Shown: piece after piece, positions 7,576 to 15,129 of the stretch
Layout of the letters: each line of letters begins with the position of its first letter
Position numbering within the stretch: the first letter of the stretch is position 1
Source of the DNA: an uncultured Bacteroidales bacterium
GTDB taxonomy: Bacteria; Bacteroidota; Bacteroidia; Bacteroidales; Paludibacteraceae
DNA length: 18,627 nucleotides
Reading direction: 5' to 3'
Assembly (NCBI GenBank): GCA_937910305.1
Contig: CALEPS010000142.1
Location: 1 to 18,627, forward strand
The notes under the pieces: generated by a model
Seen by the model: the letters and a program-made list of their open reading frames with translations, nothing else
What the model was told of the DNA's origin: nothing
Database searches by the model: none
Program-made: the position numbers and the translations under genes

Positions 7576-8843
7576 TGTACGTTCATCTGGATTGCAATAA
7601 TTTCTTCGTCAGTTGCGAGTTGGTATCACGACCGGAACTGAAAGGGACTCCCGTTGTAGTAGCAAACAATAACGACAACAACGGAGGGATCATTCTTGCT
7701 CTCAACCAGGAAGCCAAAGCGGCGGGGCTGAAGCGCGGCAATCCGATTTTCCAAGTCAAGGAGTTGATTGACCGCCGCCACGTTACCGTCATTGATGTGC
7801 ATCACAACCTCTATCACGAGATTTCCCACCACATAATGGACGTAGTCAAACAGACCGAGATGGTCCTGAATTTCGTGCAATACAGCGTAGATGAGTTTTT
7901 CGGCGAGATGCCGGATGACGACCCTGTACGCCTCCGCCATTACCTGCAGCAACTAAAAGACCTGATCCTGCAAGAGACGGCTATCCCTGTTTCATGCGGA
8001 GCTGGCGAGACATACACGCTCGCCAAGACCGCTACGCATTTTGCCAAACGCTATGCCGGGTACAGAGGGATATGCGTAATGACCCATGACAAGCGCGAAA
8101 AAGCGCTCTCCATTCTGCCGATAGAACAGGTTTGGGGAATAGGCCGAAGACGCGTCAAGGACATCCAGCAGAAAGGTATTCATACCGCCTTGGATTTTGC
8201 CCGCAGAGAAGAAGTATGGGTTCATCGTCTGTACGGTGTTACGGCTGCGCGTACATGGAAAGAGCTAAATGGCCAGCCTGCGCTCACGCTCGCCAGCCAT
8301 GAAAAGCAGAAATCCATCATGTACAGCCGTACGTTCGCCCACATGACGGCCAGTCGCGAGGTTCTGAAACGCGAGTTAAGCAATTATGCTACTGCAGCCG
8401 CCCGGAGGCTCAGAAAACAGAAAGCCATATGCCATACCGTAAGTGTCTTTTTGGCAACAAATCAGCATAGGGACGACCTGCCGCAATATTCCAATGACGC
8501 TACTCTGCGGTTGCAGACTGCTACGGACGACTCCGCCCAGCTCATCAATGCCGTAGAACACTTGCTTGACCGCCTCTATCGTGAAGGCTACTATTACAAG
8601 CAGGCAGGCGTCATTCTGGGACAACTGCAACACTCCGCAGGCATACAGTTGGACATGTTTGTCTCCAACCAGGCAGAAGATGCTTCCCGCCAGAAACGGC
8701 TCATGCATGCTATAGACCAGATCAACAACAAATTCGGCACCAACCAGATCCATTATGCTATCCAGGGTCATGACGCACAAGACGAACAGATGGCTGGATT
8801 CATGCGCCCGCACAGAATAGAAGACGATGAGACCGACGATTGA
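7575..8843 (+). CDS. umuC: UmuC-like Y-family translesion DNA polymerase
   Basis: A 422-aa protein, the same length as E. coli UmuC. It starts MYVHLDCNNFFVSCE, with the catalytic Asp in LDCNNFF and the second acidic pair in YSVDEFF. It also has VWGIGRR (helix-hairpin-helix region), SRTFAHM (little-finger start) and a C-terminal LDMF ... YAIQG that parallels LNLF ... FAGQG of UmuC. It would copy past damaged bases. It is divergent: where most UmuC proteins have NNDGCVIAR, this one has NNNDNNGGIILAL, so a usually conserved Arg/Ser stretch is replaced. No umuD partner is adjacent. The start overlaps the SDR stop (TGATG). It may have been placed in the operon by coupling rather than by a shared pathway. 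Confidence 0.87.
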   Translation: MYVHLDCNNFFVSCELVSRPELKGTPVVVANNNDNNGGIILALNQEAKAAGLKRGNPIFQVKELIDRRHVTVIDVHHNLYHEISHHIMDVVKQTEMVLNFVQYSVDEFFGEMPDDDPVRLRHYLQQLKDLILQETAIPVSCGAGETYTLAKTATHFAKRYAGYRGICVMTHDKREKALSILPIEQVWGIGRRRVKDIQQKGIHTALDFARREEVWVHRLYGVTAARTWKELNGQPALTLASHEKQKSIMYSRTFAHMTASREVLKRELSNYATAAARRLRKQKAICHTVSVFLATNQHRDDLPQYSNDATLRLQTATDDSAQLINAVEHLLDRLYREGYYYKQAGVILGQLQHSAGIQLDMFVSNQAEDASRQKRLMHAIDQINNKFGTNQIHYAIQGHDAQDEQMAGFMRPHRIEDDETDD

Positions 8844-9234
8844 GTATATAGAGAGCCGTTTTAATCAATACAATGCCCTGTTCTTTGATGGAGCATTGCC
8901 TCCTATCCCTGTCAAACTGAGCAATGCCAAGACATTCTTAGGCAAACTCTGTTTCAAGCGCAAGCGGAAATGGCTGTTCGGCGATTATTACAATACCGGT
9001 TTTGTGCTACGTATCAACACCCGCGCGGACTTGCCCGAAGAACTGGTAGAAGACACTATCTTACATGAGATGATTCATTATTATATCGCCTTCAACCAAT
9101 GGCGCGACACCAGCACTCACGGACAACTCTTCCGCCGCGAGATGAAACGCATCAACGAAAAAGGCGGCAGACATATCTCTATATCTTACCGCCCTAATCC
9201 GGAACAGTTAGCGCAACTCCGCGCTAAGAATTAA
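8827..9234 (+). CDS. SprT-like zinc metalloprotein
   Basis: A 135-aa protein with the zinc-protease motif HEMIH (residues 80-84) and a likely third ligand His98 in STHGQLF, as in the SprT-like domain of SprT and SPRTN/Spartan. The N-terminal part (YNALFFDGALPPIPVKLS) is also typical. SPRTN proteins cleave DNA-protein crosslinks; in bacteria the role is less established. The start lies 17 bases inside the end of the UmuC-like gene, so it is likely translated from the same mRNA. The pairing of a translesion polymerase with a SprT-like protein suggests a DNA-damage-tolerance module. Its stop overlaps the stop of the convergent SIMPL gene. Confidence 0.88.
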   Translation: MRPTIEYIESRFNQYNALFFDGALPPIPVKLSNAKTFLGKLCFKRKRKWLFGDYYNTGFVLRINTRADLPEELVEDTILHEMIHYYIAFNQWRDTSTHGQLFRREMKRINEKGGRHISISYRPNPEQLAQLRAKN

Positions 9235-9920
9235 TCCAAATAATAATCTACGGTGGTGACTACGCGCACGTGTTTGATCCACGGCTGGTATTGGTCATTC
9301 TCGATAGAGAACTGGCCCTGACTGGCGCGACGGATAGAACCGAGCGAGCACTGCGCATCGTCAGCGAACTTCTGCGCTACGGCGCGAGCGTTCTGCGTAG
9401 CCTCCTCAATCATAGCCGGCTTGAGTTCGGGCAGACCGTTGTACTGGTAGTCGAGGTCCCACTTATTGGAAGAAACGATGATGCCTTCCTTGAGCAGGTC
9501 CGCTTCCTTGCCTTGGGAAGCGATAACCAGTTTCACTTTGTCTGTAGATACGATGATGGAAGTGCGGAGGGAATAACGGTACTCCGGACGGTTGTTGCCG
9601 TAGTAGTTCTCCCAGTTGTTGTCCACCGAGATAGGTCCCTGACGAAGATCGCTCTCTTCAAATCCCAGTGCGAGCAAGTGTTTCTTCACTTTCTCCGATA
9701 CATTGCCGATTTGCTGATAGAGCGACGGCAGATCATTGCCGTTCCATCCGAAAGAGAGCGGCCATACTACGTAATCCGCCTCCACCTCACGGGTACTCAG
9801 TCCTTTTACGGTTACTGCGCGGTCTTTGTCAGCGAACTTGCTGATACCGCAATAGACGAACAAGCCTGCGAGGCTCAGTCCGAGCGCAACCAATGCGCCT
9901 GCTAATACGTTATTTTTCAT
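9231..9920 (-). CDS. SIMPL (DUF541) domain membrane-anchored protein
   Basis: A 229-aa protein with an N-terminal anchor or signal (VLAGALVALGLSLAGLFVYC) followed by a SIMPL/DUF541 domain: ITVKG-like VTVKGLSTREVEADYVVWPL at the start, SLRTSIIVSTDKVK in the middle, and AQKFADDAQCSLGSIRRASQ near the end. The domain is found in periplasmic proteins of poorly known function, some linked to oxidative stress. It lies 25 bases after the Na/Pi symporter gene in the same direction and probably shares its transcript. It ends tail to tail with sprT with a 4-base overlap (TTAA). Confidence 0.88.
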   Translation of the reverse strand: MKNNVLAGALVALGLSLAGLFVYCGISKFADKDRAVTVKGLSTREVEADYVVWPLSFGWNGNDLPSLYQQIGNVSEKVKKHLLALGFEESDLRQGPISVDNNWENYYGNNRPEYRYSLRTSIIVSTDKVKLVIASQGKEADLLKEGIIVSSNKWDLDYQYNGLPELKPAMIEEATQNARAVAQKFADDAQCSLGSIRRASQGQFSIENDQYQPWIKHVRVVTTVDYYLD

Positions 9921-9945
9921 TTTTTGGTTGTTTTGAGTTAGTTAA

Positions 9946-11652
9946 TTATTTGTCGTGCTTGTGCTCGTAGATGGCTTCGTCCACATTGATGATGTAGTCG
10001 CCCATCTTCTCGAGTTCAAGGATGATATCCATATAATTGACACCGGTGGTGTAGTCGTACTCATGTTCGGTGATGGATTGCATGTTTTGGTTCTTGAGTT
10101 CGTCGCGGAAGTTATTGATTTCGTTCTCCATGTTGGTCATCTCGAAGAACTCGTCCTGGGTGATATTCGCTTTTTCGAGTGCTTCCACCATCTTTGCCTG
10201 CGCGCCGGTGAGGAGATAAATCATCTGCTCGACGTTCTTTTCCTGCTCTTCGGTAAAAGTAATATTGCCGTCGTGTTTGTGGCGGATATAACGCGAGAGG
10301 TTGTAGTTGGCGTCGCCCACGGATTCCAGCTCACTGACGATACGGAGCATCTTGTGTACCTCGTGCTTGGACTGGTCGGACAGACGGCCGTCGGCTACCT
10401 GGTTGAGGTATTGCGCAATCTCGTATTCCATTCGGTCGCAGATACCTTCGTATTTCTCGATACGCGAGAAGATCTTGGTGAACTGCGTATTGTCCTTCTC
10501 ATAGAAGAGCTCATGCACCATTCCTATCATCCGTTGCGCACGGATGGCAAAGACGTGTACCTCTTTCCATGCCTGGAGAATAGAGAGCTCGGAGGTGGAC
10601 ATCAGACCGCCGGAGATAAACTTGAGTTGGCTGTCCGTATCTTTCTGTTCCGGTTTGGACGGGATGATCGTGCTCACTACGCGCTCCAGAACCGGCACGA
10701 ACCAGATTAGAATCATCGTGTTTGTTACGTTGAACGCCGTGTGGAAGGTAGCCAGAACGGCATTCAGTTTGTCCGGCGACACGTCAGACGGTACGCCCGG
10801 TGTGAAATCTACGCCCCACAGCTCACACACACCGCCGACAAACCAGCGGAAGACACACAGCACCCACACAACGCCGAAGAGGTTGAACACCAAGTGCGCC
10901 ATGGCGGCACGGCGTGCCTGCACCGAAGCGGAGAGCGCTACTACATTGGAGGTGATGGTCGTACCGATATTCTCACCCAGCACCAGCGCGATACCCATAT
11001 CCACAGGCAGCACGTGGGTTGAACAGAGCGTCATCGTGATTGCCATGATTGCCGCAGAACTCTGCACGGCAAAAGTCAGTATTCCGCCTACCAACAGATA
11101 GAGGAAATAGCTTCCGTAGCCCCAGGACGAAGTGGCGATGAAGAAATTGCGTACCGGCGCCATTTCGTCCAGATGCATGTCGGTGGCGTTGATTTTCAGG
11201 GTCGTCAGACCAAGCAGCATGAGCGACAGACCGATCAGGAAATCACCGAGGTTGGCGTTCTTCTTGGTGTAGATGAGCGCTACAGCCAGTACGATAGTGG
11301 CATACACGACCAAGCGGAGGTCGAACGATCCGCCACCGAGCACCATGATCCACGCTGTGAACGTAGTACCGATGTTGGCACCCATGATGACCGAGATAGC
11401 CTGCGCCAGCGAGAGAATACCCGCAGAAACGAAACTGACGGTCATGACCGTTGTAGCCGTGGAAGACTGAACTGCCGCGGTAATGAACGCACCGGTGAGC
11501 ACGCCCGAGAAGCGGTTGGTAGTCATCGTACCAAGCACATTGGACAGCTTGCTACCTGCCATCTTCTGCAGGCCTTCACTCATCACCTTCATTCCGTACA
11601 TCAGCATCGCTACGGAACCGATGAGTGTAATAATCTGGAGTAATAAAGTCAT
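9946..11652 (-). CDS. Na/phosphate cotransporter with C-terminal PhoU-like domain
   Basis: A 568-aa inner-membrane protein of the NptA/PNaS family. It has two inverted repeats with the signatures QSSTATT (residues 62-68) and QSSAA (197-201), each followed by a GANIGTT or GENIGTT segment. After the last helix (about residue 325) comes a long helical cytoplasmic region (about 350-568) resembling PhoU, which in related proteins is thought to tune phosphate uptake. It should import phosphate driven by sodium. A clear sigma-ABfr promoter lies just upstream (11694-11725), and the SIMPL gene follows in the same operon. Confidence 0.93.
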   Translation of the reverse strand: MTLLLQIITLIGSVAMLMYGMKVMSEGLQKMAGSKLSNVLGTMTTNRFSGVLTGAFITAAVQSSTATTVMTVSFVSAGILSLAQAISVIMGANIGTTFTAWIMVLGGGSFDLRLVVYATIVLAVALIYTKKNANLGDFLIGLSLMLLGLTTLKINATDMHLDEMAPVRNFFIATSSWGYGSYFLYLLVGGILTFAVQSSAAIMAITMTLCSTHVLPVDMGIALVLGENIGTTITSNVVALSASVQARRAAMAHLVFNLFGVVWVLCVFRWFVGGVCELWGVDFTPGVPSDVSPDKLNAVLATFHTAFNVTNTMILIWFVPVLERVVSTIIPSKPEQKDTDSQLKFISGGLMSTSELSILQAWKEVHVFAIRAQRMIGMVHELFYEKDNTQFTKIFSRIEKYEGICDRMEYEIAQYLNQVADGRLSDQSKHEVHKMLRIVSELESVGDANYNLSRYIRHKHDGNITFTEEQEKNVEQMIYLLTGAQAKMVEALEKANITQDEFFEMTNMENEINNFRDELKNQNMQSITEHEYDYTTGVNYMDIILELEKMGDYIINVDEAIYEHKHDK

Positions 11653-11693
11653 ATAGATTGTTTGCTATTTTCGCACATATACGAATTTGCTTA

Positions 11694-11725
11694 CAAAATT
11701 ACTGCTTTTTTTTGATATATGCAAA
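11694..11725 (-). promoter_or_regulatory. sigma-ABfr-type promoter of the Na/Pi symporter gene
   Basis: On the minus strand TTTG (11725-11722), a 20-base spacer containing CATATAT and an A-run, then TAATTTTG (11701-11694). The start codon at 11652 lies about 40 bases downstream. Confidence 0.75.
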
Positions 11726-11730
11726 TTTTT

Positions 11731-11934
11731 CTATTCTTTTCGTTCTGCCACCAATACCGAGCGCACAAAATTCGGAAACTGCTTACACGGCTTGTCTTCT
11801 TGCAACTGCGCACGCCACCTGTAATACAACTCCATATACCGCGGATGAGATTTATCCTTCAGTATTTCCGACGCTGCTTTGCATGCTTCACGCCATTTCG
11901 AACAGTGTGTTCGAAAATCAAACGTTAGTGATTC
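11731..11934 (-). pseudogene. Start-less coding fragment upstream of the Na/Pi gene
   Basis: On the minus strand 67 codons stay open from 11934 to a TAG at 11731-11733. The translation is protein-like: it includes KWREACKAASEILKDKSH, then MELYYRWRAQLQE and ends NFVRSVLVAERKE, with amphipathic, charge-balanced helices. The first Met is at 11835, leaving only 34 residues, and the upstream end runs into the 10-bp tandem array, which has stops in this frame. It reads like the C-terminal end of a lost gene whose 5' part was removed or replaced. Family not recognised with certainty. It could also be chance. Confidence 0.4.
11896..11916. repeat. Perfect 9-bp inverted repeat
   Basis: Arms TTTCGAACA (11896-11904) and TGTTCGAAA (11908-11916) with a GTG spacer. 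There is no U-run on either side, so it is more like an operator or element end than an intrinsic terminator. It lies between the coding fragment and the 10-bp array. Confidence 0.6.
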
Positions 11935-11964
11935 TTAGTTATTCTTAGTGATTTTTAGTTGTTC
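11925..11964. repeat. Four tandem 10-bp repeats (TTAGTNATTC type)
   Basis: Four units with exact 10-bp spacing: TTAGTGATTC, TTAGTTATTC, TTAGTGATTT, TTAGTTGTTC. Because the period is not a multiple of three, the minus strand has TAA stops in all frames across the array. It lies downstream of the receiver-PPDK gene, starting 50 bases past its stop. Confidence 0.75.
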
Positions 11965-11998
11965 TCGAGGGTATTACGGAGGCATTGCCTGACCAAGT

Positions 11999-12014
11999 AC
12001 TGACAATCGTCAGT
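11999..12014 (-). terminator. Short hairpin directly after the receiver-PPDK stop codon
   Basis: Inverted repeat ACTGAC (11999-12004) / GTCAGT (12009-12014) with a 4-base loop, adjacent to the TGA stop at 12015-12017. The stem is only 6 bp and no U-tract follows on the minus strand, so a terminator role is weakly supported. Confidence 0.25.
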
Positions 12015-14981
12015 TCATTCCTTCACGATAGCTTTGTTCTCGAAGCCGTCGATGTACATCTCCAGAGGCTTGTCGAGGCGGACATGGCGCACCAACTCCG
12101 TCTCTTCTACTGCAGGCAGGGCGTCGAGGACGGACTGGTCGTACGCATCCGTCAAGGGACGTGCCCACGGGTCCACGTTCATATAGCCTACGTTGAAAGA
12201 AGTCATGTTCTGGAAGAAATGGGAACCTTGGGACGGCTCGATGCGGAAGTTCTCCAGACTGCACTCAGCTATCGCTTTCGCCTCGCTGATGTCGCTCCAC
12301 TGGACGGGCACACCGAGCGTAGGAATCTGCGAACCCCAGCGGCCGTAACCGATAAGCAGATATTGCCGTCCTTCGGTACGCAGGCGGTTGTTCCACTCGC
12401 GGAGAGTAGCCGCCATCTCACGCGTCCGGAGCACATCGAATGCCTCTTTCTTCAGATAGATGATATCCGTCACTTCTTCTATCTTCCCCACGCCGAGCGC
12501 ACTACCCGAACGCAGGAAAGCGCCGGTCTCATCGATACTCTCCCACTCCACTTTGGCGGAGAGCGAGTCCGATGAAATCGGGCGGATCTGGAGTACGTGG
12601 AAGATCTGCGGCTCGTGCTCCAGATTGACCGCAAACTCAATCTCTACGGGGCATTTGATTTCCTGCTGCGCGATGTCAAGCAGCGTGCGGATGATCTCTG
12701 CCAGCGGGAAGGTGTTGAACTTCAGTTGCGGCGCAAAAGTGACGATACGCGGTCCGTCGGGATAGCACGAATCGACGATACGCATGTTCTCGCGGTCGTA
12801 GGTTGAAGCGATAAGTTTGAGGCTCTCGAACTGTCCGCAGTCGTGTATCGGAATACGCTCCAGGTTGACGGCATCGTCGATGGAAGTCTTGAATTTCTCC
12901 GGGCTGAGCGAGAGCGCAAGCATGGATTGCTGGGTCTCCCGCATTGCTAAATCCACCGTCGAAGTCTGCATCACATTCTTCGGATATTTGGGCGAGAAAC
13001 GCAGCACTTGTTCGCCATCGACTACGGCTTTTCCGAGTCCGTAAGCGATCTTGACAATCCCGTCTTCGGGTTTCTCCTTGCCCACCGGATAGAAATTGAC
13101 ACTTCGCGCCACGCCGGAGATAACCGGGAAATAGTAGTTCCCTTCCGCCTCACCGCACACTTCCTGCATGACAATCGCCATCTTCTCTTCGGACGGCAGA
13201 TTGCCCGTAGAGAGGATGTAGCCGCGCGAAGCGGCGAAATAGACGGAGGCATAGACCGATTTGATGGCTTTGGTGAGCAGACGGAGCTGCTGGTCTTCGT
13301 TCTCCGTGTGCGGGATCATATAGGTACTATACACGCCCGCGAAAGGCTGGTAGTAGTTGTCCTCCAGTTTGCTGGACGAACGGATAGCCAGAGGGCGTTT
13401 GGTAGCACGGATAAAATGGCGCAGGGCTTGCACCAGTTTAGAAGGCAGCGAGGCGGAGACGAACTCCGAGAGCAGTTCCTCGTCCGTCAGTTCGGCGTTG
13501 ATGACGTATTGCAGACCGTTATCATTGATGAAACGGTCAAAATAATCGGTGGTAATAACCATGGTCCGGGGCACCAGAACACGGATATTCTCCCACCGGT
13601 CAAAGAGGTCATGTTTCTGCAGAATATGGTTCAGGAACGCGAGTCCGCGCGCCTTTCCTCCCATCGGACCGTCGCCGCAGCGGGAGAAATAGATCGTACT
13701 GTTATAGGTCTCCGGGTCATATTTGGCAACCACGCCCAGCGCCTGGTTGATACGGTAGTCGTGAATGAGGCGAATATTCGTCTGGCGGATGTTCTCTATG
13801 TCCGCATCATCCTGAATGGTGAGTTGGTGTACCTCATGCCCGATAGCGAAAAGTCCGCGGGCAAAGAGCCATTTACTCAGGTAGTTATTGTCGCTCAGAC
13901 GGCGGAAAGCAGCCGACGAGATCGAAGAGATGATACGTTCAAAGCCCTCCAGATCCGATGCACGCCCTATCTCCTTTCCCGTCCTCGGATCGACCGCCAC
14001 GAAATCACCGAAGCCGAACTCGCGCTCTATATAGGCGCTCAGTTCCTGGGTCAGCGTCTTAGATTTCTTGACTACGAAACCTACATTGAGTTTGCGTGCC
14101 ACTGATTTCATCGACTCCTGCGAACTCTGCATGAGGAAGGGCATCGTCGGATTGTCTTCCCGGATCAACCGGCATAAATCCACGCCTGCATCGAGTTTCT
14201 CTGCCGACGAGGGTTCGCCCTTATGCAGCACAAATCCCACATCGGAGATGACACCGATGATGTTCTCCTTGTAGCGGTTGTACAGCTCGATGGCTTCGTC
14301 ATAACAGGTTGCCATCAGAACTTTCGGCCGCGCCCTCTTGCGCAGGAGCTGTTGTTTCTCGTTCAGCGCGTCGCGGATGGCGATCTGATTTTGGTGAAGC
14401 ACGAGTTTGTACAACAGCGGCAGATACGTAGAGTAATACCGCACGGAGTCCTCGACCAGAAGGATTGCCCGCACGCCCTCGGAGAGGATGTCGTGCTCGG
14501 CGTTCATGCGGTCCTCTATCAGCTTGATAATAGCGATGATGAGGTCGGTGGAGTTGTTCCAGTTGAAGAGGTAGTCGATATTGGTCTTGTCCTGCTGCTC
14601 CACGCGGCGATAGACCTCTTTGCTGAACGACGAGAGCAGCACGATCGGACAATCCGGCAGCAGCCTTTTGCTCTCCGCCGCAAAATCAAACACATCCAAC
14701 CCTCCCGCGCTATAGACAACCAGAATGAGGTCGAAGGGAGCATCGGCATCGTGGCTTTCTGCTTTTGACTTTTGACTTTTGACTAAGTCGAGCGCTTCGT
14801 CTGTCGTTTCCGCCCGCACGATAGACGGCGGATTAGAGAGGTTGAGTTCGGCGTATTCCTGCGCGATCTGCACATCTATACGTCCGTCCTCCTCCAGCGC
14901 AAAGCTGTCGTAGTTGTTGCACACGAGCAGTATGCGCCTCACGCGCCGCTCCATCAGGGATGTGTAAGTGTTGGTATTCAT
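12015..14981 (-). CDS. Double receiver-domain protein with PEP-synthase/PPDK N-terminal (PEP/pyruvate-binding) domain
   Basis: A 988-aa cytoplasmic protein. Residues about 14-155 resemble a degenerate receiver domain (ILLVCNNYDSF, no Asp at the usual site in FDLILVVYS). Residues about 172-320 form a second, complete-looking receiver: acid pair E177-D178 region (ILLVEDS), phospho-acceptor Asp in GVISDVGF (D247) and Lys in FVVKKSK. From about 430 comes a PPDK_N/PEP-synthase ATP-grasp-like domain: GGKARGLAFL (441-450), LAIRSSSKLEDNYYQPFAGV (531-550), and IEFAVN ... HVLQIRPIS near 815. No phosphohistidine domain or PEP-binding TIM barrel follows, so it is not a complete PEP synthase; a regulated phosphotransfer or sensor role is inferred. 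A 7-bp repeat (14762-14784) adds about eight residues (KSQKSK) to the first receiver domain. It directly follows gdhA through a 42-bp tandem array; ATG 14979-14981 abuts an in-frame TAG. Confidence 0.85.
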   Translation of the reverse strand: MNTNTYTSLMERRVRRILLVCNNYDSFALEEDGRIDVQIAQEYAELNLSNPPSIVRAETTDEALDLVKSQKSKAESHDADAPFDLILVVYSAGGLDVFDFAAESKRLLPDCPIVLLSSFSKEVYRRVEQQDKTNIDYLFNWNNSTDLIIAIIKLIEDRMNAEHDILSEGVRAILLVEDSVRYYSTYLPLLYKLVLHQNQIAIRDALNEKQQLLRKRARPKVLMATCYDEAIELYNRYKENIIGVISDVGFVLHKGEPSSAEKLDAGVDLCRLIREDNPTMPFLMQSSQESMKSVARKLNVGFVVKKSKTLTQELSAYIEREFGFGDFVAVDPRTGKEIGRASDLEGFERIISSISSAAFRRLSDNNYLSKWLFARGLFAIGHEVHQLTIQDDADIENIRQTNIRLIHDYRINQALGVVAKYDPETYNSTIYFSRCGDGPMGGKARGLAFLNHILQKHDLFDRWENIRVLVPRTMVITTDYFDRFINDNGLQYVINAELTDEELLSEFVSASLPSKLVQALRHFIRATKRPLAIRSSSKLEDNYYQPFAGVYSTYMIPHTENEDQQLRLLTKAIKSVYASVYFAASRGYILSTGNLPSEEKMAIVMQEVCGEAEGNYYFPVISGVARSVNFYPVGKEKPEDGIVKIAYGLGKAVVDGEQVLRFSPKYPKNVMQTSTVDLAMRETQQSMLALSLSPEKFKTSIDDAVNLERIPIHDCGQFESLKLIASTYDRENMRIVDSCYPDGPRIVTFAPQLKFNTFPLAEIIRTLLDIAQQEIKCPVEIEFAVNLEHEPQIFHVLQIRPISSDSLSAKVEWESIDETGAFLRSGSALGVGKIEEVTDIIYLKKEAFDVLRTREMAATLREWNNRLRTEGRQYLLIGYGRWGSQIPTLGVPVQWSDISEAKAIAECSLENFRIEPSQGSHFFQNMTSFNVGYMNVDPWARPLTDAYDQSVLDALPAVEETELVRHVRLDKPLEMYIDGFENKAIVKE
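14762..14784 (+). repeat. TTGANNN heptad array inside the receiver-PPDK gene
   Basis: Three full CTTTTGA units plus CT, period 7. On the coding (minus) strand it gives AGTCAAA repeats read as VKSQKSKA, about residues 67-74, between DEALDL and the FDLILVVYS strand of the first receiver domain. The peptide lengthens a loop without breaking the frame. Confidence 0.7.
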
Positions 14982-14983
14982 CT

Positions 14984-15129
14984 ATACTAATCCTTGCTCG
15001 ATTGCTAAAGCACTTTCTCACAAGTATTATACTAATCCTTGCTCGAAGGCTGAAGACTTTCTCGCAGATTATACTAGTCCTTGCTCGAAGGCTGAAGACT
15101 TTCTCGCAGATTATACTAATCCTTGCTCG
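14984..15129 (-). repeat. 42-bp tandem array derived from the 3' end of gdhA
   Basis: Units at 15029-15070 and 15071-15112 are 42 bp and differ at one base; 14984-15028 is a diverged 45-bp copy; 15113-15129 is a 17-bp partial copy inside gdhA that encodes the last residues EQGLV. The period is a multiple of three, so each copy ends EQGLV or the like and a stop in the gdhA frame: TAA 15111, 15069, 15027 and TAG 14982. The array fills the whole 129-base spacer to the next gene, whose ATG directly follows the last stop in the same frame. Each unit also holds TATAAT and, close to the next start, AAGGA. Confidence 0.9.

Noticed and set aside
11658..11948. A 96-codon + strand frame in the gap before the receiver-PPDK gene
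   Set aside because: It crosses the Na/Pi promoter and the inverted repeat, is low in charged residues and has no recognisable domain; the minus-strand fragment is more protein-like.
14984..15129. 42-bp array as a CRISPR
   Set aside because: Units are directly adjacent without unique spacers and one end is part of the gdhA coding sequence.
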